From Streptomyces coeruleorubidus (GTDB taxonomy: Bacteria; Actinomycetota; Actinomycetes; Streptomycetales; Streptomycetaceae): a stretch of DNA of 64,000 bases. Under the pieces are notes generated by a model that saw only the letters and a list, made by a program, of their open reading frames with translations, searched no databases and was not told the DNA's origin. Shown here piece by piece: positions 1 to 8,490 of this stretch; position 1 is the first letter of the stretch, and every line of letters begins with the position of its first letter. The position numbers were made by a program, and so were the translations under genes. Where the stretch lies: NCBI RefSeq assembly GCF_028885415.1, contig NZ_CP118527.1:8680001-8744000 (forward strand), read 5' to 3'.

Positions 1-1605
1 ACGGCCGCCCTCGCCCACGCCCGCACCGTCCAGGACGTCATCGACGTCCTCAAGGACACCCACGGCCTCACCCACCTGGGCGCCACCAGCCTCGTCATGG
101 GCCTGGTCGAGGCCGGCCGCATCCGGCTGGTCGCCGAGGGACCCTCGGACAGCTTCGTGCCCGGCACCCGCATCACCCGGATCGACGAGCCCTACCCCAT
201 GAGCGAGGCCGTACGGACCCTCGCCCCCTGCTTCATCGAGTCGCCGGAGGAGTTCGCCGAGCGCTACCCGATCCTCTGGCCGCACATCACCGACCTGAAC
301 ATCACCTCCGCCGCCTATCTGCCGCTCATCGTCCAGGCACAGCCGATCGGCGCGATGGGCCTGCTCTACAGCGACCGGCGCGGCTTCACGCCCGAGGAGC
401 GCAACATCCTCGTCGCCCTCGGCAGCAGCATCGCGCAGAGCCTCCAGCGGGCCATGTTCTACGAGCAGGAGATGGACCTCGCGCAGGGCCTCCAGCAGGC
501 CATGCTGCCCCGGACCATCCCGAGCGTGCCCGGGGCCGACATCGCCGTCCGCTACCGCGCCGCCACCATCGGCGGCTCCCTCGGCCGTGACATCGGCGGG
601 GACTGGTACGACCTGATCCCGCTGCCCGGCGGCCGGGTCGGCGCCGTCATCGGCGACGTCCAGGGCCACGACACGCACGCGGCCGCCGTCATGGGCCAGT
701 TGCGCATCGTGCTGCGCGCCTACGCCGCCGAGGGGCACACCCCGGCCACCGTGATGGCCCGGGCCTCCGTCTTCCTGCACGAACTCGACACCGACCGCTC
801 CGCGACCTGCCTCTACGCGGAGGCCGACCTGGCCACCGGCGTGCTCCAGATGGTCCGGGCCGGCCACATCGATCCGCTCGTGCGGCAGACCGACGGCTCC
901 TGCCGCCGCGTCACCGTCCCGGGCGGCCTGCCGCTCGGCCTGTCCGCCGAGTTCGGCCGCCTCGACTACCCGGTGGGCACCGTGGAGCTGGACCCGGGCG
1001 AGACCCTGCTGCTGTGCACCGACGGCCTGGTGGAGCAGCCCGGCGCCGACCTCGACGACGGTATGCGCACCCTCACCGCGCTCGTCGAAACCGGCCCCGA
1101 CGACGTACGGGACCTCGCCGACCGGCTCATCGACGTGGCCGCCGAACGCGGCGGCGACGACGACGTGGCGCTGCTCCTGCTGCGCCGGCGCGGCCCGGAC
1201 GGCCCGCAGTCCGGCCGTCGGCTCCAGTGGCTTGTCGCCCCCGGCGATCCGGCGGCCCTGGTCGAGGCCCGGCACATGATCCGCACCGCGGTCGGCGCCT
1301 GGGGAGCCCGGGACCGCGCCGACGAGATCGAGCTGGTCGCCGACGAGCTGATCACCAACGCCCTGATGCACACCGAGGGCTCCGCGATCGTCACCCTGCG
1401 GGCCCTCACCGGCTCCGAGCGCCGGCTGCGCGTCGAGGTCGAGGACTCCTCCAGCGCCCTGCCGCGCCGCCGCGAGGCGGGCGAGTCGGGCGTCTCCGGG
1501 CGGGGCCTGCTGCTGGTCGAGCTGCTCACCGACGTGTGGGGCGTGGAGGCACGCGGCGGCGGCAAGGCCGTGTGGTGCGAGTTCGTGGTGCCCGACCCGG
1601 AGTGA
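1..1605 (+). CDS. PP2C-type (SpoIIE) phosphatase with GAF and HATPase domains, 5' end missing
   Basis: The reading frame is open from the first base, so the N-terminus lies before the window; 534 residues are visible. A GAF-like sensor region (about residues 1-150) leads into a linker with DLAQGLQQAMLP (about 160). The PP2C/SpoIIE phosphatase domain follows, with metal-binding motifs GGDWYDL (about 199) and IGDVQGHD (about 217) and a closing GGDDDVALLLL (about 385). The C-terminus is a histidine-kinase-like ATPase of the anti-sigma type, with ELVADELITNALMHT (about 444) and GRGLLLVELL. Proteins of this layout in Streptomyces dephosphorylate anti-anti-sigma factors and may also act as anti-sigma kinases. 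The target here is unknown. It is soluble as far as seen. The glycosylase gene starts 22 nt downstream, so co-transcription is possible. Confidence 0.93.
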   Translation, partial: TAALAHARTVQDVIDVLKDTHGLTHLGATSLVMGLVEAGRIRLVAEGPSDSFVPGTRITRIDEPYPMSEAVRTLAPCFIESPEEFAERYPILWPHITDLNITSAAYLPLIVQAQPIGAMGLLYSDRRGFTPEERNILVALGSSIAQSLQRAMFYEQEMDLAQGLQQAMLPRTIPSVPGADIAVRYRAATIGGSLGRDIGGDWYDLIPLPGGRVGAVIGDVQGHDTHAAAVMGQLRIVLRAYAAEGHTPATVMARASVFLHELDTDRSATCLYAEADLATGVLQMVRAGHIDPLVRQTDGSCRRVTVPGGLPLGLSAEFGRLDYPVGTVELDPGETLLLCTDGLVEQPGADLDDGMRTLTALVETGPDDVRDLADRLIDVAAERGGDDDVALLLLRRRGPDGPQSGRRLQWLVAPGDPAALVEARHMIRTAVGAWGARDRADEIELVADELITNALMHTEGSAIVTLRALTGSERRLRVEVEDSSSALPRRREAGESGVSGRGLLLVELLTDVWGVEARGGGKAVWCEFVVPDPE

Positions 1606-1627
1606 CCCCACGTGGCACTCTGGACCT

Positions 1628-2491
1628 ATGCCGGAACTCCCCGAGGTCGAGGTGCTCAAGGACTTCCTCACCGAGCACCTCGTCGGCCACGAGATCGTAC
1701 GGGTGCTGCCCGTCGCGATCAGCGTCCTGAAGACGTATGACCCGCCCCTGTCCGCGCTGGAGGGCCACGAGGTCGCCGGCGTGCGCCGGTACGGCAAGTT
1801 CCTCGACATCAGGACCGAGGGCGGCCCGCACTTCGTGACGCACTTGGCCCGCGCCGGCTGGCTGCACTGGAAGGACCGCCTGCCCGACGGCCCGCCCCGC
1901 CCCGGCAAGGGCCCCCTCGCGCTGCGCGTGGCCCTGGAGACCGGCGCCGGCTTCGACCTGACCGAGGCCGGCACCCAGAAGCGGCTCGCGGTGTACGTCG
2001 TGGCCGACCCGCAGGAGGTCCCGGGCGTCGCCCGGCTGGGCCCGGACCCGCTGGCCGACGACTTCGACGAGCGGCGCTTCACGGAACTGCTGGCCGGTGA
2101 ACGGCGGCAGATCAAGGGCGCGTTGCGCGACCAGGGCCTGATCGCGGGCGTCGGCAACGCCTACAGCGACGAGATCCTGCACGCGGCGAAGATGTCGCCC
2201 TTCAAACTGGCCGCGTCCCTGACCGAGGAGGAGACCGGGCGACTGTACGCGGCCCTGCGCGACACACTCACCGAGGCGGTCGAACGCTCCCGGGGCGTGG
2301 CGGCGGGCCGGCTGAAGGCCGAGAAGAAGAGCGGCCTGCGCGTGCACGGCCGCACCGGCGAGCCCTGCCCGGTGTGCGGCGACACCATCCGCGAGGTGTC
2401 CTTCAGCGACTCCTCGCTCCAGTACTGCCCGACCTGCCAGACGGGCGGCAAACCGCTGGCGGACCGCAGGATGTCCCGGCTGCTGAAGTGA
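1628..2491 (+). CDS. Fpg/Nei family DNA glycosylase
   Basis: The 287-residue protein begins MPELPEVEV, the invariant family start in which the N-terminal proline is the Schiff-base nucleophile of the glycosylase/AP-lyase reaction and the next glutamate is catalytic. The C-terminus carries the zinc finger of the family, CPVCG followed about 20 residues later by CPTCQTGG, which contacts the damaged strand. Length matches the family. The role is base-excision repair of oxidised bases; the sequence alone does not decide between 8-oxoguanine (MutM) and pyrimidine (Nei) preference. It sits 22 nt after the phosphatase gene on the same strand. Confidence 0.93.
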   Translation: MPELPEVEVLKDFLTEHLVGHEIVRVLPVAISVLKTYDPPLSALEGHEVAGVRRYGKFLDIRTEGGPHFVTHLARAGWLHWKDRLPDGPPRPGKGPLALRVALETGAGFDLTEAGTQKRLAVYVVADPQEVPGVARLGPDPLADDFDERRFTELLAGERRQIKGALRDQGLIAGVGNAYSDEILHAAKMSPFKLAASLTEEETGRLYAALRDTLTEAVERSRGVAAGRLKAEKKSGLRVHGRTGEPCPVCGDTIREVSFSDSSLQYCPTCQTGGKPLADRRMSRLLK

Positions 2492-2504
2492 ACCGTGCCG
2501 GCCC

Positions 2505-2936
2505 TCACCGGGGCGGGCCCGACCGCTCGAACATGAGGATGGTCGCGTCGTCCCGCAGCCGGCTGGTGGACGAGTCGAGGATGGAGTGGATGAGGCGCCG
2601 CAGCGTCTCGGGCGCCAGCTCGCCCGCGGCCGTCGCCCGGCTTCAGCGCGACCTCGTGCGTCTGCCACTGCCGCCCGGCGAGCAGCGACGGCAGCCCCAT
2701 CGGCGGATCGGGCTCGCGCCGCTTGGCGTCCACGAGCAGCCGCTGGTCGCGGATGAGCAGCGGGGTGGGATGCCCGCAGTTGCTCCACCGCAGCATCCCG
2801 GAGAATAGATCACGAAGTGCTGGAATCCCAGGGCCCGGGTGCAGCGGGCCATCGCGGTGGTCAGGTCCAGCGCCGCGGTCTGCGGATCGGCGAGGAACTC
2901 CTCCAGGCGACCGCCGCCGGTCTCTGCCGTCGCCAC
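2505..2936 (-). pseudogene. Decayed SpoIIE/PP2C phosphatase gene
   Basis: Three reading frames must be joined to recover the protein. A GTG start at 2936 with a GGGGGAG ribosome site gives about 46 residues ending in HFVIYSPG (family unclear). A second frame then holds the PP2C segment FSGMLRWSNCGHPTPLLIRD (about 2800), and a third holds the phosphatase C-terminus with RDDATILMFE (about 2540) and a stop at 2505-2507. In intact relatives about 25-30 residues lie between the second and third pieces, and the GAF and most of the PP2C domain lie before the second. At least two deletions with frame change have therefore occurred. The IS110 element lies immediately upstream of its start. This is the second SpoIIE-type gene in the first 3 kb. 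Confidence 0.75.
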
Positions 2937-3029
2937 CTCGTCTCCCCCGTTATCTTCTTCGCGGTCCTGCAAGAGGGCCGCTGGCCTCCGGGCCCGGCAT
3001 GACTTTTGCCCCCTGTCGAAGGGATGACC

Positions 3030-3207
3030 TGGGGGGTGGTGTCACCGGGCCCGAGGGGTGCCGTCGGAGACGCTGATCAGAGGTCCGACCACTGCCTGGC
3101 CGGGCGAAATGCCCGGCTGCTCGCGGGCGGCAGGTCTGCATAACGTGGCTGCGCGAGAACGGCTCCCGACCTCGGGGCCGGCACACGTCGACACAGGTGG
3201 GGGCACG
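3030..3207 (+). ncRNA. Candidate bridge-RNA region of the IS110 element
   Basis: This is the non-coding stretch between the left end of the element and the transposase start. It contains a strong hairpin at 3099-3117, with 7 bp of arms GCCGGGC and GCCCGGC around a GAAAT loop. IS110-family elements, best studied in IS621, encode a structured bridge RNA in non-coding DNA next to the transposase; its two internal loops pair with target and donor DNA. The position and the hairpin fit. The two binding loops were not assigned, so this is inference from family knowledge. Confidence 0.3.
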
Positions 3208-4410
3208 GTGATCAGCATCGACGGGGTGGGCGTCTTCCTGGGCCTGGACGTCGGTAAGCAGACCCATCACGGACACGGACTGACCCCGGCCGGGAAGACG
3301 GTCTTCGACAAGCCGCTGCCGAACAGCGAACCGAAGCTGCGGGCGGTCTTCGACAAGCTGAAGGCCAAGTTCGGCACCGTCCTGGTGGTCGTGGACCAGC
3401 CTGCCTCCATCGGCGCCCTGCCACTGACCGTCGCCCGGGACGCCGACTGTCAGGTCGCCTACCTGCCAGGCCTGGCGATGCGCAGGATCGCCGACCTCTA
3501 CCCCGGCGAAGCCAAGACCGACGCGAAGGACGCCGCCGTCATCGCGGACGCCGCCCGCACCATGCCCCACACCCTGCGCACCCTCGACCTGACCGACGAG
3601 GTCACCGCGGAGCTGACCATGCTCGTCGGCTTCGACCAGGACCTCGCCGGCGAGGCCAACCGCACCTCCAACCGCATCCGCGGCCTGCTCACCCAGTTCC
3701 ACCCCAGCCTCGAACGCGTCCTGGGCCCGCGCCTGGACCACGCAGCCATCACCTGGCTCCTCGAGCGCTACGGATCTCCGCAGGCACTCCGCAAGGCAGG
3801 CCGCCGCAGGCTCGTCGAGGTCATCCGCCCCAGGGCACCGCGCATGGCCGAGCGGCTGGTCGACGACATCTTCACCGCGCTCGACGAGCAGACCGTCGTC
3901 GTCCCCGGCACCGGCACCCTCGACGTGATCGTGCCGTCGCTGGCGAAGTCGCTGGCCGCCGTCCACGAACAACGCCGGGCCCTGGAGGCCAGAATCGAGG
4001 CCCTGCTGGAGGCCCACCCTCTTTCCCAGGTCCTGACCTCGATGCCCGGCATCGGCGTCAGGACCGCCGCAGTCCTCCTGTCCACCGTCGGCGACGGCAG
4101 CTCCTTTCCCACCGCCGCCCACCTGGCCTCCTACGCCGGCCTCGCCCCGACAACCCGGCAGTCCGGAACCTCGATCCACGGCGAACACGCCCCCAGAGGC
4201 GGCAACCGCCAGCTCAAACGGGCGATGTTCCTGTCCGCGTTCGCCGCCCTGCACGATCCCGCCTCCCGCACCTACTACGACCGCTGCCGAACCCGCGGGA
4301 AGACCCACACCCAGGCACTTCTCCGCCTCGCCCGCCAGCGGATCAACGTGCTGTTCGCGATGCTCCGCGACGGCACCTTCTACGAACCCAAAACCCCACG
4401 CCTCGCTTGA
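3208..4410 (+). CDS. IS110-family transposase (DEDD/RuvC-like recombinase)
   Basis: The protein is 400 residues from the GTG at 3208, chosen because AGGTGGGGG lies just upstream and because the family motif FLGLDVGK with the first catalytic aspartate follows within about 12 residues; an upstream ATG at 3058 would add 50 unrelated residues. The N-terminal RuvC-like DEDD domain includes VVVDQPASIG and the second and third acidic positions around KTDAKDAAVIAD. The C-terminal Transposase_20 domain contains the serine-bearing stretch MPGIGVRTAAVLLSTVGD followed by SYAGLAPTTRQSG. The reading frame is complete, so the enzyme may be active. It would cut and rejoin DNA as directed by a bridge RNA. Confidence 0.93.
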   Translation: MISIDGVGVFLGLDVGKQTHHGHGLTPAGKTVFDKPLPNSEPKLRAVFDKLKAKFGTVLVVVDQPASIGALPLTVARDADCQVAYLPGLAMRRIADLYPGEAKTDAKDAAVIADAARTMPHTLRTLDLTDEVTAELTMLVGFDQDLAGEANRTSNRIRGLLTQFHPSLERVLGPRLDHAAITWLLERYGSPQALRKAGRRRLVEVIRPRAPRMAERLVDDIFTALDEQTVVVPGTGTLDVIVPSLAKSLAAVHEQRRALEARIEALLEAHPLSQVLTSMPGIGVRTAAVLLSTVGDGSSFPTAAHLASYAGLAPTTRQSGTSIHGEHAPRGGNRQLKRAMFLSAFAALHDPASRTYYDRCRTRGKTHTQALLRLARQRINVLFAMLRDGTFYEPKTPRLA

Positions 4411-4446
4411 CGAAAGACATAGAGGCACCCCCCGCCGGGACCGCGG

Positions 4447-4468
4447 GCACCCGGGACCTCCCGGGTGC
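4447..4468. terminator. Perfect inverted repeat between the transposase and anti-sigma genes
   Basis: Ten-base arms GCACCCGGGA and TCCCGGGTGC are separated by two bases. It lies between the convergent transposase gene (ends 4410) and anti-sigma gene (ends 4531). No T-run follows, so a terminator role is inferred from position only. Confidence 0.45.
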
Positions 4469-4530
4469 GTTGGTCCAGCAGTCTCACATCGCGGTGTGGG
4501 GAGCGCCCGGCGACAGGGGCGGACGGATGG

Positions 4531-5184
4531 TCAGCGCGGTTGGAGTCGGACCAGGACCTCTCCGGCCGCCGAGCGGATCTCGTAGCGGGCGATCTCCGCC
4601 GGATGCATGGACGAGCTGGCCATCATCGTGTTGGGCTGGGCGTCGTGGCCGGGCCCGTGCCAGCTGGCCGCGGTCTCCTGCGTGCCGTCGTGGCCGACGA
4701 TCACCAGGTGGCAGGCGCGGGGGCCCGCCGCGTCCTTCACCTTCAGCTCGACCTGGCTGCCCGAGGCCTCGTCCTCCGTCGTGACCTGCGCCCACATCCC
4801 CGTCCTCCCATCGGTCGCCGCAACCGTCAGGGGCCCCTCGTCGCTGCCCTCCGCCATCATCGCGACCCCGGGCACCGACACGGCGAACACCACCGACGCC
4901 GCCAAGGCGAACAGCATGCGTCTGCGTCCGGCCCGGCGCCGCGTCGCCACCTCGGCCAGCAGCCGGTCCAGCATGCGCGGCCCGGGCTGCGCCATCGGGT
5001 GCACGAACCGTGGCGTCGCCCGCCGGTACAGCATCAACTGCCGTGTCGTCGGGCCAAATTCCGTCACCTCTGCGGCGCACCGAGGGCACTCCATGAGGTG
5101 GTCCTCGAAGCGGAAGGCCTCCGCCTCGTCCAGCACGCCGAGCGCGTAGGCGCCGACGTCGCGATGCCTTTCCAGGGACCTCAT
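4531..5184 (-). CDS. Membrane anti-sigma factor, ZAS/RskA type
   Basis: The 217-residue protein starts with a zinc-binding anti-sigma domain in which a histidine of FEDHLMECPRC is followed by the CxxC pair (about residues 28-36). This domain would hold an ECF sigma factor. A transmembrane segment, MLFALAASVVFAVSV, is near residues 90-104. The extracytoplasmic C-terminal half resembles RskA-type domains, with HLVIVGHDGTQETAASWHG. It is the last of three minus-strand genes (sigma, unknown, anti-sigma), each separated by about 150 nt. It most likely inhibits the sigma factor at 5997-6542; what releases it is not shown by the sequence. Confidence 0.88.
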   Translation of the reverse strand: MRSLERHRDVGAYALGVLDEAEAFRFEDHLMECPRCAAEVTEFGPTTRQLMLYRRATPRFVHPMAQPGPRMLDRLLAEVATRRRAGRRRMLFALAASVVFAVSVPGVAMMAEGSDEGPLTVAATDGRTGMWAQVTTEDEASGSQVELKVKDAAGPRACHLVIVGHDGTQETAASWHGPGHDAQPNTMMASSSMHPAEIARYEIRSAAGEVLVRLQPR

Positions 5185-5335
5185 GCCGAATCCTCGTGCC
5201 GTTGGGTGTGGGTGGGGTTACTCCTTGCTCCCACCGGTACGGACCAGGCAGCGGAATCACTCAAGCCGGTGACACAATCGCAACCAAAGGATTCGGAGCG
5301 CTCCGGCCCGCGGATTGGTCCGGGGCCGCAGAAAT

Positions 5336-5845
5336 CTAAAAAAGGTGGATGGCGAGGTGTCCCAGCGGCAGTCCGAGCTGCCAGGCGGGCGTCCAGACCT
5401 TCGGCCCCTCGTCCTCCCCGACCACCGGAGCGCCGCCCGGCACCGCGTTCAGGTCGGGCGCGAGCAGCTCCGTCTCCTGGAGCCAGCGCCAGGCCTCCGC
5501 CGCCAGGTCCAGGTCCGGCGCGGGCCGGCCCGACTGCGCGGCCCCGGCGACCAGCTCGGCCAGCCGCTCGCGCACCCACTCCTGCCACGGCTGGTCGTAC
5601 GCCGTCAGTGACAGCCACGTCTCCAGCTGCGTGACGACCCGGATGCCGGACAGCTCCCCCTCGGTGTCGGAGAGAAAGATGGTCAGCGCCAGGGCGTCCC
5701 GCCCCGCGCGGAACTCGAAGGACGTCGGCGGCATCAGATCGCCGGTCCGCAGCAGTTCGTCGGCGATGTACTCGGCGTACAACCACGCCATGGGGACGGT
5801 CAGTTCGCCGCCGCCGTCCGTGCTCTCGTGACCTCTGTGCAGCAT
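5336..5845 (-). CDS. Conserved hypothetical protein within a sigma/anti-sigma unit
   Basis: This 169-residue acidic protein matches no family I recognise. The ATG at 5845 is preceded by GGAGGAAGG. No signal peptide or membrane segment is seen, so it is probably cytoplasmic. It is rich in Trp and Leu, with AWLYAEYIADELL near residue 20 and WQEWVRERLAELV near residue 90, suggesting an alpha/beta fold. Third-position GC is high throughout, supporting real coding. Its place between an ECF sigma gene and the matching anti-sigma gene suggests a part in that regulatory circuit, but this is inference. Confidence 0.75.
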   Translation of the reverse strand: MLHRGHESTDGGGELTVPMAWLYAEYIADELLRTGDLMPPTSFEFRAGRDALALTIFLSDTEGELSGIRVVTQLETWLSLTAYDQPWQEWVRERLAELVAGAAQSGRPAPDLDLAAEAWRWLQETELLAPDLNAVPGGAPVVGEDEGPKVWTPAWQLGLPLGHLAIHLF

Positions 5846-5996
5846 CCCTTCCTGCCTTCCTCCGGTACGTGCGCGTCGCCCGACACCGGGCCCCGGGGCG
5901 CTGACGGCCCCATCCGGAACACGGATGGGAACAGCCGATTACTCAACCGGGGTCCTCAGCAAGGCGCTTTACGGAGGTTTGACTCAGCCATGGGTT

Positions 5997-6542
5997 TCAG
6001 CGCAGGTCGGTGGCGTATCCCGGCAGCACCCGGCGCAGGGCGCGCAGCGCGTAGTACGCGCGGGACTTCACGGTACCGGGCGGGATGCCGAGGGTCGCCG
6101 CGGCTTCCGCCACACTCGCCCCCTGGAAGTACACGAGCACCAGGACTTCACGGTGTTCCGGAGTGAGTGTCTTCACAGCCTGGCGGACGTCGAGCATCGC
6201 CGCGGCCCGCTCGGCGTGGTCGGAGATGACCCGCGCGTTCTCCAGCACCGCGTCGCCGACCTCGGCCGGCCGGGCCTGCCGGGCTCGCCGGGCGTCGATC
6301 GCGAGCCGTCGCCCGACGGTCATCAGCCAGGGCCGTACGGACTCGAAGTCGTCGGCGCGCAGCGCCTCGGGGTGTTGCCAGGCACGCACCAGCGTCTCCT
6401 GGACCAGGTCCTCCGCGCGCTGCCGGTCACCGTCGCAGAGCCGGAGCAGGAGCGCGAAAAGGGGCCGGCCGTGCTCCCGCTGCAGTGCGGCGAGCTCGTG
6501 CTCGGCGGTCGTTCCGTTGGTGAGAGTGGATCCGGCCGTCAT
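5997..6542 (-). CDS. ECF RNA polymerase sigma factor
   Basis: The 181-residue protein has the two ECF regions. Sigma2 contains the -10 recognition stretch DRQRAEDLVQETLVRAWQH, followed by VRPWLMTVGRRLAIDARR. Sigma4 contains LTPEHREVLVLVYFQGASV and the helix-turn-helix EAAATLGIPPGTVKSRAYYA. The ATG at 6542 was preferred to a TTG at 6566 that has no ribosome site. The anti-sigma factor lies two genes downstream on the same strand. The 222-bp intergenic region upstream is shared with the divergent CapA-like gene and holds a 12-bp tandem repeat. Activity is probably controlled by the membrane anti-sigma factor. Confidence 0.92.
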   Translation of the reverse strand: MTAGSTLTNGTTAEHELAALQREHGRPLFALLLRLCDGDRQRAEDLVQETLVRAWQHPEALRADDFESVRPWLMTVGRRLAIDARRARQARPAEVGDAVLENARVISDHAERAAAMLDVRQAVKTLTPEHREVLVLVYFQGASVAEAAATLGIPPGTVKSRAYYALRALRRVLPGYATDLR

Positions 6543-6615
6543 GGCCGTATGCCACCGCAGGGCCAAGCCAGGGGACAGGGCACGTATCCGCCTGTGCGAC
6601 GGACGGTCGATCGCG

Positions 6616-6639
6616 TCGACGAACGGTTCGACGAACGGT
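6616..6639. repeat. 12-bp tandem direct repeat upstream of the sigma gene
   Basis: TCGACGAACGGT occurs twice in direct succession, about 75-97 bp upstream of the sigma factor start. On the minus strand the units contain CGAAC and CGTTC. It could be a regulator site or part of a promoter. No function can be assigned from one copy. Confidence 0.4.
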
Positions 6640-6764
6640 CACGGCCGCCCGCCGGGCGCCCGCCGGACGGGCTAATGAGCGTGTCGGAGCCGTGTGGGGC
6701 GCTGTGAGCCTTCTTTCCTGTTTGTGCGTAAATACGACCACAACGCCCACAGTGGGGTGAATGC

Positions 6765-7919
6765 ATGATCGCACGCAGTCGACAGGTGGCCCTGGCCCTG
6801 ACCGTCGCCCTCGCCGCGGGTGCCGCCTGCCAGGCCCGCAGCCACGAACCGACCGGCCCCGGACGCCCGGCACCGTCCGTGGCCGGATCCCGCGGCTTCA
6901 CACTGGTCGCCTCCGGCGATGTCCTCCCGCACAGCTCGATCATCGACCGGGCCCGCTTCGACGCCGGCGGCACCGGCTACGACTTCCGGCCGATGCTCGC
7001 GGGGATCCGCTCCGTCGTCTCCCGCGCCGACGTGGCCCTGTGCCACATGGAGACCGTCTACGGCGCGGACGGCGACTACACCGGCTATCCCGCCTTCAAG
7101 TCCCCGCCCGAGGTGGCCCGGGCCCTCGCCGCCACCGGCTACGACGGCTGCTCCACCGCCTCCAACCACACCCTCGACGACGGCGCCGCCGGCATCCGCC
7201 ACACCCTCGACGCCCTCGACCGCGCAGGCGTACGGCACGCCGGCTCGGCACGCGCCGAGGAGGAGGCCCGCACGGTGACGGTCCTCCAGGCGGGCCCGGC
7301 GAAGATCGCCCACCTCGCCTACACCTACGGCACCAACGGCATCCCGCTCCCGGACGGACAGCCCTGGGCCGTGAACCTCATCGACGAGGCCAGGATCCTC
7401 GCGGACGCCCGGGCCGCGCGCCGGGCCGGCGCCGACGTGGTCGTGGTCTCCACGCACTGGGGCACCGAGTGGCAGGACGCCCCCGACGAGCAGCAGCTGA
7501 CCCTGGCCCGCAGCCTCACCGCCGCCCGCAGTCAGGGGCGCCCCGACATCGACCTCATCCTCGGCACCCACGCGCACGTCCCGCAGGCCTACGAGAAGGT
7601 GAACGGCACCTGGGTGATCTACGGCATGGGCGACCAGATCGCCGGCGAGATGACCAACCACCAGGGCACCCGGGACCCGCGCGGCAACCAGTCCACCCTC
7701 GGCCGCTTCACCTTCGCCCCACCCGCACGGCCGGGCGGCCGCTGGGAGGTGACGAAGGCCGAGTTCGTCCCGCAGCTGTTCGACGTCGACGCCGGCCGGG
7801 TCGTCAACCTCAATCGGGCGATCGCCCAGGGCGCCGGCGTACAGGCCGTCCGCGACCGCATCCGCGACGTCGTGCTCAGCCGGGGCGCGGCCGAGGACGG
7901 CCTGGTGATGGGGGAGTAG
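6765..7919 (+). CDS. CapA-family secreted metallophosphatase-like protein
   Basis: The 384-residue protein has a Sec-type signal peptide (hydrophobic VALALTVALAAGAAC, with a possible lipidation cysteine near residue 24). The CapA/PGA_cap domain follows: SGDVLPHS (about 45), CHMETVYG, ASNHTLDDGAAGI (about 138), VVVSTHWGTEW (about 225) and GTHAHVPQAYE (about 263), which carry the predicted metal ligands. CapA was named from poly-gamma-glutamate capsule synthesis, but Streptomyces members have no proven role, and no capB or capC lies nearby. It is divergent from the sigma factor gene and so might share its regulation. Confidence 0.9.
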   Translation: MIARSRQVALALTVALAAGAACQARSHEPTGPGRPAPSVAGSRGFTLVASGDVLPHSSIIDRARFDAGGTGYDFRPMLAGIRSVVSRADVALCHMETVYGADGDYTGYPAFKSPPEVARALAATGYDGCSTASNHTLDDGAAGIRHTLDALDRAGVRHAGSARAEEEARTVTVLQAGPAKIAHLAYTYGTNGIPLPDGQPWAVNLIDEARILADARAARRAGADVVVVSTHWGTEWQDAPDEQQLTLARSLTAARSQGRPDIDLILGTHAHVPQAYEKVNGTWVIYGMGDQIAGEMTNHQGTRDPRGNQSTLGRFTFAPPARPGGRWEVTKAEFVPQLFDVDAGRVVNLNRAIAQGAGVQAVRDRIRDVVLSRGAAEDGLVMGE

Positions 7920-7939
7920 GACCGCCGGAGCCCGGCCGG

Positions 7940-8464
7940 TCAGCGCCGGGCCAGCTCCGAGCGCCGGTAGGAGTACGCGAAGTAGACGACGAGCCCCAGC
8001 GCGAACCAGACGGCGAACCGCGCCCAGGTCTGCCACTGGAGGAAGGTGATCAGCCAGATCGAGAAGACGATGCCCACCGCCGGCACGACCGGCATCCACG
8101 GCGTACGGAACGTGCGCGGCAGGTCCGGCTGCCGGTGGCGCAGCACGATCACCGCCGTGCACACCACCACGAACGCCAGCAGGATGCCGATGTTGGTCAG
8201 CTCGGCCGCCTCGCCGATCGGCAGGAACCCGGCGATGGCGGCCGACGCGAACCCCACGATCCAGGTGACGCGTGTGGGCACGTGTCGCGTCGGGTGCGTC
8301 TTCGCGAACCACCTGGGCAGCAGCCCGTCACGGGACATGGAGAACCACACCCGGGTCACGCCCAGCATGAAGGTGAACATCACCGTGAGATCCACCACCA
8401 GCGCGGCCTCGGGATCGGCCCGCACCCGGTCGAAGAGGCGGGCCCAGGGCCCGGTCAGCACACC
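7940..8464 (-). pseudogene. Amino-acid permease (APC superfamily), C-terminal remnant
   Basis: About 174 residues remain of a transporter normally near 500 residues long. The retained part starts within the transmembrane stretch before MLGVTRVWFSMSRDGLLP, a typical APC motif. It continues through FAKTHPTRHVPTRVTW, several hydrophobic helices, and a C-terminal helix ending FAYSYRRSELARR. No start codon with a ribosome site precedes it. The eight or so N-terminal helices are missing, so transport is not expected. The universal stress protein gene lies 26 nt upstream on the same strand. Confidence 0.8.
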
Positions 8465-8490
8465 TGGGTCCACGGCATGCCGGTAAAGGC

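Larger units (their letters stand above)
3005..4440 (+). mobile_element. IS110-family insertion sequence (approximate limits)
   Basis: One DEDD-type transposase gene (3208-4410) is preceded by about 200 nt and followed by a few tens of nt of non-coding DNA, the usual IS110 organisation. Family members lack terminal inverted repeats and often make no target duplication, so the exact ends cannot be read from one copy. The interval given runs from the end of the neighbouring phosphatase remnant to just before the hairpin at 4447. A C-rich stretch beside both putative ends (about 3010 and 4425) could include the recombined core. The element lies between a broken phosphatase gene and the 3' end of an anti-sigma gene. 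Confidence 0.5.

Noticed and set aside
2950..4428. 492-codon open frame antisense to the IS110 transposase gene
   Set aside because: It is the shadow of the transposase; its sequence is Gly/Val-rich with no motif, while the sense frame has all family motifs.
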